The notes below the pieces were generated by a model. That model saw nothing but the letters and a program-made list of their open reading frames with translations, searched no databases and was not told the origin of the DNA. This document shows positions 22,604-33,890 of a stretch of DNA of 64,000 nucleotides, piece after piece (positions within the stretch are counted from its first letter, which is position 1; every line of letters begins with the position of its first letter). Source of the stretch: Moniliella sp. 'wahieum'. Lineage: Eukaryota; Basidiomycota; Moniliellomycetes; Moniliellales; Moniliellaceae. The stretch spans positions 372,001 through 436,000 of the forward strand of contig RSEE01000016.1 in NCBI GenBank assembly GCA_003971905.1, given 5' to 3'. Position numbers and translations under genes: made by a program.

Positions 22604-23496
22604 GGTCGTCATGTGGTTGAGCACAGCAACCCGCTGAGCCACAACTGGCTCTCCGCTATTCCATCCGTCCCGTACCTCAAGCTCTCTGACCAGCAGGTCC
22701 AGGTTGGTCTCCAGCTCCGCACGCTGTGCCGCACCACGCGCAGCATGTGCAAGTGCGGCGTCATGTCCTCGCTGGAACACATCATGTCCTGCACCCGCAC
22801 CCAGGCCAAGTTTGGTGCGTTGCATGAGGCAGTGCGGGAGCCCATTCTCCAGCTCCTCCGCTCCATCCCCGACACCCACGTCCACAACGAACCTATGGTG
22901 GAGGAAGAGGATGGGACGAGGCGCGGACGGAAGGCACAGCGCACCGATTACCGCGTGATGGGGCCCGGAGCACTGGGAGGAACCGGAATGGAGGTAGACC
23001 ACACGCTGCGCGACACGGGATCGCAGGAGGCGCAGAGCGCGTACCGGCGGGTGGTGCATGAGAGCACTGCGTCGCCTTTGGAACGCCGGGAGAAGGAACT
23101 GCTTCGGCTGCTTGAACAAGCAGAATGCGACAAGAACGCCAAGTACCAGGGACGCACTCAAGAACCTTTTTCCCCCTGGTTTTGACGACGCGAGGATACT
23201 ACGGCACCAAGACGGCGGGCAAGTTGTTTGTGCATTGGAAGGAGTTGGCTACTAAGTCTCAGTGGAAATGGTTCCTCGCTCGTATGTCAACCACGTTCCT
23301 CCGTGTCCACACGCGCTTCCTAGGGTACGGGACCGGATGGCGTGAGCCGGAGGGTCCTGATATCCTGGCGATCCCCTGGTCCCTTAATCTTGGTGGCGCT
23401 TCCAAGTAACCCCCGCAAGATGAACGGTTCGGTTTAGACGTAGCGTTCCCCCTGTCCCAGCCTTAAGCTCTGTCAATGGAATGCACACAATATAGA
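22604..23496 (+). mobile_element. 5'-truncated LINE (non-LTR retrotransposon)
   Basis: The 893-bp insert encodes the C-terminal end of a non-LTR reverse-transcriptase ORF. The left part (from 22613) carries a zinc-binding CKCG...EHIMSC pattern (C-X-C, H, C) typical of the region after the RT domain, then RTDYRVMGPGALGGTGMEVDHT, written here as the two pieces RTDYRVMGPGALGG and TGMEVDHT. After one frame change near 23160 it continues with the PLVLTT-type motif and ends in a 3' UTR finishing ...GCTCTGTCAATGG...ATATAGA, with no poly(A). The RT and endonuclease domains are missing, as in 5'-truncated target-primed insertions. The identical flanking repeats mean the insertion is recent. Confidence 0.75.
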
Positions 23497-23591
23497 GATT
23501 CTCTGGCTGCGGGTGGCTGGGAACGTGGCATCGGTCGGCACGTGCCTATGACGTAAAAGTGTGCAGGATTTCCCAGCCGATCTTATGATAT
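23497..23591 (+). repeat. 95-bp direct repeat, right copy
   Basis: Identical to 22509-22603. It contains an internal inverted pair GCTGGGAA/TTCCCAGC. Confidence 0.9.
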
Positions 23592-24045
23592 AGAGATATA
23601 CGCCCCCACAGTGGACGTTGGGAGCGCAAACACCATTTCACATTATGTGTACGCACTTGCCAGGGTGTATGGTGTGGCAGGGTGTGGTGCTTTGGTACCC
23701 GGATACGACGAGGCCGAGCTAATTAATTTGTTGCATTGATCTTTCGATAGTAGTTATTCATCACTCAGGATCTCAGTAGGCACATGTAAAACATCCCACA
23801 GAGCCCCACCGGCCTCTGGCGTTTGGGGGGACATCAGCCCGTTGCGGCCGGGCCATCAGTAGCAGATCAACCCCCAATATGCATCAACCATTGAGATCTG
23901 AAATCCAGCAACAGAAGAAACTTTGTGTCGAAACCCACATGCACAGCTAGATAATATAGGGGGGCGGTCATGACCGGTCCTGTATACCCAAGAGGAGTAG
24001 TGCGGTTGACCCCTCCTCCTCTTTCTCGCCTCTTCTATCAACACG
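23592..24045. other. Upstream region of phosphatase-like gene
   Basis: About 450 bp. A weak TATA-like ATAATATAGG lies near 23951-23960, about 90 bp before the ATG at 24046. Nothing else is evident. Confidence 0.4.
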
Positions 24046-25046
24046 ATGCCCCTCGTACCAACATCAGAAATCCTTTCCGAGGGGTTCTTTCCCCTCAAAT
24101 CTCTCTTGGTCACCATGGTGCGCGCCCCGACACCACAGGAGAGAGAACACAACAGCTCATCTTTGCAGCTGCTCCTGGACGAGGCCCAGGCTTTGGGCGA
24201 ACAATGGGCCCGCGACCGCATCACCGCCATCTACACTCCGGACGACGCGGTGGACATTGCCCAAAGGATCGTGTGCCAACGCCGTACCAGATCAGCCCTC
24301 CCCCCCCTGGTCACCACGGCCACACTCAAGGAATGTGGGAAAGGGAGCTCCAGCACGGCAGCTGCCTCTGAGCAAGCAGGCGAAACGGATTGCCAACGTA
24401 CCAATGCAAGGAGCCAAACTCTAGATGAAGTGGCAACCCGGATGGCGATGGCCGTACGACGCTACGTTCTCCCACGGGTTGAGGCCTTGCGAAGTGAGCC
24501 GCCCTCAGCGCACTATTATGGAGTGGGCGCATGTGTAGGCCGCGCACGGATCCCTCGGGATGTGGAGCATGTCGTGGTGGTTTCGCATGCGGTGGCGCTG
24601 CAGGAGCTGGTCGGCGTGCTATTGGGGTTGCACGATGCCCAGCCTCCTGGACGCTATGCCCCATGGCCCGACGCACGCACTAACTTTGTGTATGTGCCGC
24701 CGGGGTGTTTAGGGTGGACTCGGGTCGAGATTTCCGTTCCGGCTCAAATGCCCCCTGGTGCTTTGCCCCCGCCGGCTACCCCAGAGGCGATGGATGCCAT
24801 GCTTGCTGCGCCTCCAAGAGAGCCTTTTCTCCCCCACCACCTCCCCCAGCATGGCCGGACCTACTGCCACCCGCAACATCTTTGTTCGAGTGCTCGAGCA
24901 GAACGTTTCGCTTACCAGCTACCGCGATGATAGCAGTGACAGTGAACCGGAGCAGTCTCTGCTCACCTCTGACGGCCTGTTGCTTTCGCGTCCATCCGCT
25001 ACTCATCCTCATCCCCATCCTCCTCCTCCCGCTTCAGGAGGGTTAG
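24046..25046 (+). CDS. Histidine-phosphatase-like (PGAM fold) protein
   Basis: Resembles fungal branch-1 histidine phosphatases (phosphoglycerate-mutase-like), cytosolic enzymes that use a phospho-His intermediate. The first core strand reads LLVTMVRAPTPQ, where active members have VRHG or VRHA: here the catalytic His codon is absent in frame. Downstream order fits the family: ITAIYTPDD, a SLDEVA-type helix (TLDEVATRMAMAVRRYVLPRV) seen as two parts TLDEVATRMAMAV and RRYVLPRV, and the second-His strand HVVVVSHAVALQELVG. After about 24830 the frame changes; RNIFVRVLEQNVSLTSYRDD then an acidic Ser-rich tail follow. The 3' end is approximate, and the border with the next gene is unclear. The missing His could be a dropped codon or real loss of catalysis. 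Confidence 0.6.
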
Positions 25047-25116
25047 CGTCCAGGCGCTCATTTGGCAGACGGGAAGACGCACCAAATCTGGCCATTGAGC
25101 CACCGCATCGTCCTTC

Positions 25117-26660
25117 ATGCGTTCGCTCCCCGTTACTCCTAGCACCCCATCCACCCTGGAACAGAAGGCACACCCAGTGTAGTGCTCCACCCCGATCCCA
25201 CCGCCCCTTCCATATCGACCTGTACCAACGCCTCAACCCCGAGCCTCGCGTCCTTTCATCCCGGTTCCGTCTCGACCACTCAATCCAAAGCGTACAAGGT
25301 TAGCACGCTCGCCTACGAACTCAGCCGCCCAACCCGACGAGATTCGAGCAGCAGCACTACTTTTCCATCATTTGCTGCGGATTCACCCGACAGTTTGAAC
25401 CAGTACCACGCGCTCCATGACTCATCGCCGGAGATTACCACTGGCGGCCTCGTCCCAAAGCAAGGGGTGTACAGTGCTTCGTCCCCCCTCCTCTCCAATG
25501 AAACGACGATCCTGTTGCCCTTCCCTTCTGCCACCAGGCGCACCAAGACCGATTTTTGTCCCACGGCAGAGCGGGGGGGGAACCAAAACCCTCACTGGAT
25601 GGTGGTTCGTGCCAAAGTTCTCTCCCTCTTTGATGGAGAGAAGGCGGGGCGGGGGACACTGGATGAGCTCCACACCCACCTAACGCAATACATTTCCGAT
25701 ACTGTCGAGCGGCGACCGGCACGGGCAGTGGAGATGGTGTGGTCGGAGGTGATGGGCGTCGTGGCGGGCGGGTGCCAGCGGTTAGCAATGCGATTGACTG
25801 CCTTGCAGGGCCAAGCACTCCTCACAGCTCTGGCCTTTGCCTGGACCGAGTTTTACCGCCACGTGCTCCCCCACGTCGAAGCGATCTTGGTCCCGCTCTC
25901 TACCCACCCTATCCTCACCTCTCTTCATCGGGGCAGCCAGAAGAGAGAGAGAGAGAGGTGGTTCTCCACCATTAATACCGACCTCTTTATGACTGGCTCC
26001 TCTGAGGTTGCATATCCATCCCATGCCAGGACTCAGGACGGGCCACCACTCAATCTACGACACATTTGCCTGGCTCATTTCCGTGACACACTGATTCTCC
26101 CCGGTTTGAGCAGCTGCGTCACCTTCTGCAACGAACCCCAATTGCCTTTGTCACCGAGACGGAGCAGAAGGAGGGGCGGGCGCTGCGACTGAGAACGACG
26201 TGAAAGAACAGCGGTTGATCCAAATGTTGGGGCTGTGTCGGATGGTCCATGCAGCGGACAGTAGGGCCCAAGAGCAGATGCGGGCTTTATTTGCGAGCGC
26301 TGTGGCCGCCCCTGCTCACCTTCCAGCAGCTTGGTCGCCGCCCATTCTGAAGGCCGGCTCGGGCAGTTCGAGCCGCTCGAGGCTGCGGGGCTGGCCCCGC
26401 CCCTGGTTCTTGGCCCCGACACTGCCGCTCCTTCTGAACGGCTGGTGCGGCAGCAGAGGGAGGGAAAAAGTGGCATCAGCACCAGCTCCGCCCTGCTTCG
26501 CACTTTGCCTCGTTCTTTCGCCCGCTCGGCTGCTGACCCCTCTGGCCCGCCGTTCGTTCTCCATCGGCGTAGCCGCCACCCGTCCCTGGGCCTGGCCACG
26601 TCGGTCCCAGATGGGACCCGCCGACCGCGCCTGCGGCCGGGGCGGGGGGGTCCGGACTAG
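25117..26660 (+). CDS. HbrB/Bit61-type TORC2 subunit
   Basis: Fungal HbrB and yeast Bit61/Bit2 are accessory subunits of TOR complex 2, which acts at the plasma membrane; PRR5/Protor is the animal counterpart. A likely ATG at 25117 gives MRSLPVTPSTPSTLEQK, then a Ser/Thr-rich disordered N-terminus. The HbrB domain starts at WMVVRAKVLSLFDGE (about 25600) and continues with TLDELHTHLTQYI, LLTALAFAWTEFYRHVLP, HVEAILVPLSTHP and LRHICLAHFRDTLILP. The part after about 26100 (IAFVTETEQ, then LIQMLGLCRMVHAADS) lies in other frames and fits the conserved C-terminal helix. A Pro-rich tail ends at the stop 26658-26660. Frame changes occur near 25170, 26100, 26190 and 26340. The N-terminus could extend further upstream. 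Confidence 0.82.
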
Positions 26661-27559
26661 GCCTACTGGGCTGGCGCGACGCGTGACGCGGTGAGGAGAG
26701 ACGGACAGAGCGCAGATGCGGCGTTGGAGCTAGGAGAGGCCTTAGGTCTTAGACCTTAGACTACAGGTCTGGCCAGCATGCAGAATCAGATTGCTAATGT
26801 CCATACCATGATAGCAGCATGGGGGCGTTGTTGGTACTTTTGCTCCTGGTCCGCGTGTGGGATGGGATGGGCAGGGGCAGTAGGACAAGCGAGATGCGTG
26901 ACATGGGTGCCAGCCACAAGTACCGCTGTTCACATTCTGCGCTCAGACGCAGTGCGCTGAACCAGGCTACGCCGCATGTCACGTGCGTTACATGGGGCCA
27001 AGACGGCCCAGATGCACGGGGTTGTGGATGCGCGTGCAGCGGCAGTCACTAGTCATTAGTCACTAGCTAGTCGCTGCGTCTGGGATTGCGATTGGCCCTG
27101 TCGACGTGTGGGACATGGCATCGCATCTTCCATCGGAGTTCCAGCTGCGACACGGGTCGTTCAACTTTCAGTTGTAGCATAGTGGCCCAATGCCTGGCAG
27201 GCCCACCACCACCCAAATCACACACCACACATCACACACTGTGTCCCACATCATGCATCACACGTCCCTGGTGTGCTTAACGCTTAACGTTTAACTGGCT
27301 TGACGCGCGGACGTCCTGGGCGCTTTTCAAATTTCGCCCGGCACGCTTCACGCTTCACGCTTCACTTGAAGCGTCCCTTGGTCACTAGTCGCTGGACTCG
27401 CTTCGCCTCTGCCGATGCCTCGCGGAGCTCGGGCGATCCCAGCCACCACCCACCACCAACTAGCTCCTCGGGCGGGCGCTCCCGCCTCCCCTCCGCACGC
27501 ACCACATCATGCGCCCTGCTTGTCGGCCAGACCCGCGCATGGCCCCACCCGCTCGCTCC
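26661..27559. other. Intergenic with short-word repeats
   Basis: About 900 bp. It holds TTAGGTCTTAGACCTTAGAC (26742-26761), TAGTCATTAGTCACTAGCTAG-type words near 27048-27072 and a GCTTCAC tandem near 27345-27370. It probably contains the permease promoter. Confidence 0.45.
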
Positions 27560-29206
27560 ATGCCCTCACCCGTTCTTGTCTATTGCGCAGACCAGGGGGA
27601 CGACCCGGAAGGGGTAAGTACGCTGTGCGAATTCAAGACCGAGAAGCAGTTGTCGTCGCCACCCTCTCGAGCGCAGGAGGAGCCGAGCTGGGTGCTTCCC
27701 CTCCAACGCTTTGCTGCTCGCTTGGCCCGCTACAAGATCGAGCAGGTCGGCATCACACCTTGCGCGACGAAGAGCGCACGGGCACGCGATGGTGGGCCGC
27801 CTCGTTTATTTTTTTCTCGGTCGACTTTAATCTGCTTGCCTTTTCCAGTGGTTCGCTGGCGGCTACCTATGGTCTGGGCATGTACGGCAGTCTGTTTACC
27901 ATTCTGGGATTCTCACTGCTCTGCTGCTTGCCGACCGCCTACCTCTCCACCTGCGGCCCCCGCCTCGGCCAGCGACAGATGGTCCAGAGCCGGTACAGCT
28001 GGGGGTACTGGCCCGTTATGCTGATTGGCTTGTGTGCGGCAGCCAGCTCGATGGGGTACTCGATCCTCGATGCCGTCCTGGGGGCGATACCCTATCCTAC
28101 GTCCCTGCCCACCACAGCTTGACCCCCGTGATAGGGATCGTGATCATCTGCCTCATTTCCCTTTTTATTAGCTTTGCTGGCCTCCGCATGATCAGCATCA
28201 TGGAGCGCATCATCTGGATCCCCGTCCTGATTTCCTTCATCACACTCATTTGTCGTGCTGGCACAGGCCCTCAAGGCCTTCATATCCCCCCCGGACCCGA
28301 CCCTTCCACCGCCAGGGGGGTGATGAACATGGGCGCCGTCATTGCTGGCTTTTTCATGTCCTACTCGCCGGGCGCGAGTGACGTGACTCACTATCTTCGC
28401 CCCGACACCTCCACCAGGAAGCTCTTTTGGGCCAACTACGTTGCCCTCTGCCTCGGCGGTATCCCTGCCCTCATGCTCGGTGCCGCCTTTTCCGTCTCGG
28501 CACAAGACATCCCAGAGTGGAAGGCAGCGCTGGACGTGAGCTGCGGGGACTTGTTGGATGCAGTGATGGGGCGCAACCCGCTGGCTCGACCGCAACGCGT
28601 GGATGGTCCAAGTGCTGCATCGTTTTCCTCGCCTTGTCAGTGAGCTCCAACTTGGTTGTGTCGAGCTACTCGTTTGGGCTGAACTTGCGTAAGCGCCTCC
28701 CCTCCCCTCCCATCGCCACTGGCAGTGATGCAATACTAACTTGGACCTTTGCTCAGAAACCATATTTCCTTTCCTCTCTCACATCCCTCGCTTTTTCTGG
28801 ATGCTCCTCGCCACGGCCATTGTCCTGCCACTTGCCATTGCCGTTTCGCTCAATTCTGCGTTTTATTCGACCCTGAGTAACTTTACCTCGGTCCTGGGCT
28901 ACTTTGCTGCCCTCTACATCGCACCCGTCCTGCTCGAATGGCTTGTCATCCGACGTCGCAACCCACTTCGTTTTGATCGAGGCGCATGGAACGACTGGCG
29001 CCGGCTCCCGTTGGGCTTGGCGGCGTTGGGCGGGCAGCACCTTGATTTCGCTCGCGCTCCTCGTGCCTTCCATCGACCAAGTCTGGTTCATCGGACCCAT
29101 TGCTAAGCACCACACGGGCGATATCGGGTTCGAGATGGGCTTTGCGCTGACTGCCCTCACCTACCTCCCCCTCCGTTTGCTTGAATTGCACTTCTGGGGG
29201 CACTAA
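27560..29206 (+). CDS. Purine-cytosine permease (NCS1 family)
   Basis: Plasma-membrane importer of cytosine and purines, Fcy2/Fcy21 type. The hydrophilic N-terminus leads to FAARLARYKIEQVGI and DEERTGTRWWAA, the usual entry to TM1. Membrane segments follow: FFSVDFNLLAFSSG, YGSLFTILGFSLLCCLPTAY, WPVMLIGLCAAASSMGYSI, VIGIVIICLISLFISFAG, the conserved FFMSYSPGASDVTHYL segment, then ALSVSSNLVVSSYSFGLNL. An intron lies at about 28690-28756, and the last helices include FFWMLLATAIVLPLAI and SVLGYFAALYIAPVLLEWL. The end is FWGH at the stop 29204-29206. Length fits about 500 residues. Frame changes fall near 27760, 28085, 28590 and 29030. The start is uncertain: ATGs at 27539 and 27560 are both possible. 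Confidence 0.87.
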
Positions 29207-31193
29207 CTGCCTCGCCCGATCCCCCCGAGGGGACCCTTAGCCGTCTTCCGCTTCCTGCCTCCTCTCCTCTCGAGATCGGATGGTGCTTGGCATGGGCTTT
29301 TTTGCTCGTATTTCTTCTTTTCCGCATTTTTTCCGCATCTACCACTCTTTGCTTTGGCCTCACCGCACCATTCACCCGCATCCAAACTCAACCCCATATG
29401 CAACATGCAACGCAGTTCGCCCGCCCCTGTAGCAGCCATACCCAAGCAGCCGTCGCACCCGAATCGGTCCCGCTCTTCTGATCCCCTTCTCCCCACACCG
29501 TACAAAGTCCGGTCCCTCTCCGTCGCCCTCTTTGCTCCTCCTCCTCTAGCATCAGCGTATACTTCTTGGTTCTGGGGGACGGGAGGCGGCACAAAATGAG
29601 TCGGGAAGGAGGGGACACATTTTGTTCGCCGACACCAGGCAGGGCGATGAGGTGCTGTCCTTGGCCTGTTTAAGCGTTCGTCTTGCCAGTCGCCAACTCA
29701 GCTCCGCGCCTCCTTGTGCCCTCGTGTCATGAGATTGCGCATGCCATCTGGGGCCCGATGCTGGGCGATACGTGTGCCGCGCCGGTGCTGGCGGGTGGGG
29801 GGCGGCCATTGTCGTGCGCTTGTGCGATGGGCTGGATCTGGAACGGGGCTACCCTTAGAACGAACCGAGGAGCGCTGTTGGTCCCGCCCTGGCTTCGTAC
29901 TACCGCCGTGCCGTACGTTGCGTGGCTATCGGCATTTGCCGCGTCGGCACGCCGACGTACGCGGGCCCCTGCAACGGTCCCTGCAACGGCCCCAGGACGG
30001 GCACGGAGGAGTGCCACGGACGTTCTGGACATCATGGACCAGGCCTGTTTAGTCTTCGACGCTCACCGTTCGACCGACTCCGAAGCTGGCTCGTATTGGC
30101 TACGAACGGGAAAGGGTGCTCGGTGCCCGGTGCTCTTGCATCGTGGCGGGCCGAGTGCCAAGCCGGCTGTAGAGCAAGTATCGACAAATGTTGATTAGTC
30201 TTGTGGGGATACGTAGGCGGGTGCGCGTGCACTGTCCTGAGCGGCTCAGCGCAACGTGCTCTGTGCTCCGCCGATCAAATAGTAGTCGCATCCTTCTGAG
30301 TGGACCAGAAGAAACCGATCATGACGGATTTCGACCTGAGCACGACTGGAAGTGAGCCTGTCACTTCCTACTGAACAGTTGGAGATGAGGGGTGTAGGGG
30401 CGGATGGGAGGGGTCCCAGCGAGCCGGACGGCGCAAGCGATGCCACACCTACCTGTGACTATATACTATCACTCGCAGTTGTGTTGCTCCTTATTGCCAT
30501 CGGCACCAGTCGCATCTGCATCCCGAACGCGCATAACGATTCCCCTCCCCCCTCTTAAGGGCCGCGACCTGGATTGGTGGCGAACCGCGCCGAGGGGGAG
30601 CAATGCGGGCGGGCGACGGTGCAGGGCACCACGAGGGAGACGAATATAAGCGACCGAAGCATGGTAAGGGGCCAAGTTGACGGGGAACGAATACGGATAG
30701 GGACAGGAGGGCGCAACAGAAACACAGATGCGGATGAGAAATCCAGCGGTGGCAAACGACTTGGCGGTTTGCGTCCCTCCCATTGGGCTCGGCTAAGAAA
30801 AAGAGGAAAGAGGTACAGCGAGTATACACAACTAATTAGGCCCGCACAGTGGGGGAAAGCAGATTGGGACGCGAGACCACAGCCTGATGCGAGGAGCTAA
30901 GGAAGGAACGACACAGCGATAGGATGGGATGCGATAGGATGGGATGCGATAGGATGGGATGCGATGCGATGCCTGGCACCAAGGTGGAGGCAGCGAAAAA
31001 TAAGAGTCAAAATAGAGAGGGGAAAGACAGCGTAGCGAGCGAAGGGAGAGAGAGCGTCTGTGTCTGTGAGGGTATTGATATGAAGTATGAAGGTATGGGG
31101 TACGCACGTCCACGTGCACGGATAGCGCCGCACCAACCCGTCCTGCGCTGCGGCAAGGGGGGGAAGGGGTTGAGGGGCGCCATCGGGGCTGGC
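29207..31193. other. Intergenic, no convincing gene
   Basis: About 2 kb between convergent genes. It contains a 15-bp tandem at 30917-30965. Open frames at 29683-30198 (+) show no domain or signal. Confidence 0.45.
30917..30965. repeat. 15-bp tandem repeat x3
   Basis: Three copies of GATAGGATGGGATGC followed by GATGCGATGC, in the 3' flank of the Hsp20-domain gene. Confidence 0.8.
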
Positions 31194-32315
31194 TTAGCCA
31201 ACGCAATCGCGACGGGAGGGTGGGGGGCAGGAAAACGGTGCGGTTGGGCACGGGTGGGGGGACAAGAGGGTGGAAGGATAGGTTTGGTCGGACGAGGTCC
31301 ACTGCGGAGAATGGCACGGTTTCGTTTCTGCCTCATCCACATCGGGCAAGGGCTGGGATAAGCCAGTGATGGGACTGGGCGGAAGCTGAGCCAGCGTCGG
31401 TCTCGGGCGGGCTAGGGTAGGGGCTTGGGCGGTTGCCTTGCCGGCGCCGGGCTCGGACCGGGTGGTGAGGCCACTGGACCGCTTGGCAGCACGCGCCAAT
31501 GGGCGTTGCGACTTGAGCGGCACATCGATCACAAGCAGTTTCCCGTCAAATTGAGCGCGCACGTCGTGCAGATCGGCGTCGGGACCAAACACCACACTCG
31601 GCTCAAAGTGCCCGCCTGTATCGTCGTCCCATTTATCGGCAACAATGTGGATCGTGCGATGGTCTGGCAAAGATCAAAAAAGGAAAAGAAAACGGTGGGA
31701 GAGAGTAGTTAGCCGACGCTGCCACCTGCCACGGCTCGCACACATACGTTTGACAGAGAGAGAGATGCCATCAATCGTAAAGCCCGGCAGGTTGAGCCGG
31801 ATGGTATACCCTTTGGCATGCGTCTACATCCAGCCTTGTTTCGGGCGGGGCGGGACGCTGATCCAGGAACGGTGTCGTAGTGACCGGCGAGTGGCGCACC
31901 ACATACTCCGGTTCGCCTTCCAAGCCGTTCCAGCTGCGGGTACTGCTCGGGCGGGCGGGAAGAAGGAGAGTTGGGCGAGGCTGATGCTGAGGCGTGCCCG
32001 CCATGCCTGGGCGCGCGCCCGGGCATACTCGCTTCGGAGCGAGGCAGGCGAGCGGGCAGGCCGGTCACAATGGGTCGGGTGTGGGGGTGGAGGCGGGGGA
32101 GGGGGAGAGGGGGAACAGCCCGAACTCGGATCTGGCTCGGGCCCCGAGTCAATATCGGCCGCGTCAGGGCTTTCCCTAATGGGGGCGACGGGGAAGACCG
32201 AGTCGGAGGAGAAGGCGCTGGTTTGGGAACGGGTACTAAGCTGGGTGCGCGCGCTCAGCTGCGACAAGGACGAGAGCCGGCGCTCCGTCGGTCCGAGCGA
32301 ATGGGTGGTGGCCAT
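31194..32315 (-). CDS. Hsp20 (alpha-crystallin) domain protein
   Basis: Small heat-shock-type fold with a long disordered N-terminus. The ATG at 32315 starts MATTHSLGPTERRLSS. Ser/Thr- and Pro-rich sequence follows (about 32310-31950) with a run of prolines. The alpha-crystallin domain straddles an intron at 31664-31747 (84 nt, GTATGT...GCCAG). Upstream is YTIRLNLPGFTIDGISLSV; downstream is HRTIHIVADKW, FEPSVVFGPDADLHDVRAQF and the closing strand GKLLVIDVPLK. The order of strands and the final VIDVP match Hsp20 domains. The tail after VPLK is Pro/Ser-rich and its end at 31194 is tentative. A frame change is needed near 31830. Such proteins normally hold unfolded clients without ATP; the N-terminal extension is longer than in classic Hsp20s and its role is unknown. 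Confidence 0.72.
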
Positions 32316-33855
32316 GGACGCGACGGACGAGGGCGCTGGAGGGGGTGGGTGGTAGGGGTAGTGCAGTGGCGGGAGCGACGCGGCGGACTTGAGGGGGGGG
32401 GGGCGATGAGGGGCGCAGGGAGGGTGGAGGGGGAGGCGCTGGCGGAGGCAGAGCGGGAAGGGTGGCAACTGCTCGAGTGCACCCACAACGGGTCGTCGTC
32501 CGGCAGGAGCGAGCGCCACGAGTGGGGGGGGGCGTGCTGTGGCTGGGCATGAGGCGTGGGGGAGCGGTGCTGGCTGGCTACTGGCTGGCGGGGGGCATGC
32601 AGCCCATGGCGGTGGGTGGTGGTGGTGGCAGGAAAAAGAGGAGGGGAGGAGGGGGGGAGGAGGATACGGAGAGAAGAAGAGAGAAAAAAGGAGAATGAGG
32701 ACAGACCCGCTCGCTGGGCAGAGAGGGCAGAGCGCGAGCAACGCAGGCTGGGCCGAGACAGGCGATGAGGCTGGGGCTGAGCGGCTGCCAGCGTCGCTTT
32801 CCTCCCGTCAGCCGGTGGCCCCGGTGGTGCAGTCGGGGATGCATGCGAGCGACCGCCGCCACACTCGTCCAGCGCCACCATGCGCATGGCACAATGCCCC
32901 CCCGCCGCAGTAGAAGCGCACCATGCATCACCCATGCGCACCCTGCCCCTTGCATCCGCCGCCCGGTGCCATTCAAGATTCACGCGTCACATCCCTGCAA
33001 CACATCACGGCCATGCTTTCGTCGCCCCCAACCATGCCCGTGCCTTGCATCGGGCGCCTGGGGGCATGCTCCAGCATGTCGACGGGCGATGCCCGATGGC
33101 GCACCAGTGCCAGTGAGGCGTCCTGGGTGTCTCGGAGCAAGCGCAAGGCGCAAGCCTGCGCGATGAGTTGCTGAGCGGCTGCGCAGCTCTGCAACGCTCG
33201 ATGCGCGCCCAGCGCCCAGCGTACCAACGCAGACCGGCCACCGCTACCGGCTACCGGCTACCCCGCTCCAGGCTGGCAGCCGAGGGGCTTGTCCCATGGC
33301 CATGTCACACCCAACGCCCGACGTATATGCTCGGACACTGTATGTGGGTGGCTGGGAGCATGTTGGGTAGGCAGGGTAGGCGTGGCGCGGGCGCAGCAGA
33401 GGCGTGGCGCGTGGCGCGCTGTGCCCATGCATCCCCACCGGGTCGACGGGCGCTGCGGCTGCCTCGCACTGGACCAGCGTCTGGCTGTGCCAATTACTAA
33501 GCGCATCGGCGCCAAGCTCAGCCTGTAGTGCGGTCGTGCGGCGGCGGGACAGTGCAGCAGCCGGCTGGGTCGGTGCGACCGGCCGACCGGCTGCCCTCGG
33601 CTGCCCCCGCAGCCACCCGCAGCGCTCTTCTCTCTCGGGTACGAAACGAGCACCATCCATCATGCACCAGTCGCATCAGTGCGCCAGTGCAGTCAGCGCT
33701 GTCGCCTCGCCTTCAGCGTATCACGTCACATGACGTCACACTCATATCACATTCATCCAGCGCCACACCAGCCTCATCAATCCATTCTTCTTCAGGTTCC
33801 CCTTGGTAAGCATAATTTCCGTTTCCCTCAGTCCATAGGCCGGCCAGCAGCCCGC

Positions 33856-33890
33856 TTCAAGCTTCAAGCTTCAAGCTTCAAGCCTCAGGG
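33856..33890. repeat. (TTCAAGC)n heptamer tract
   Basis: Four perfect copies of GCTTCAA and one variant; the same word as the tract at 5885-5925. Confidence 0.75.

Noticed and set aside
29683-30198. 171-codon + frame between the permease and Hsp20 genes
   Set aside because: No domain, no splice signals, no start context, and an equally open frame on the opposite strand.
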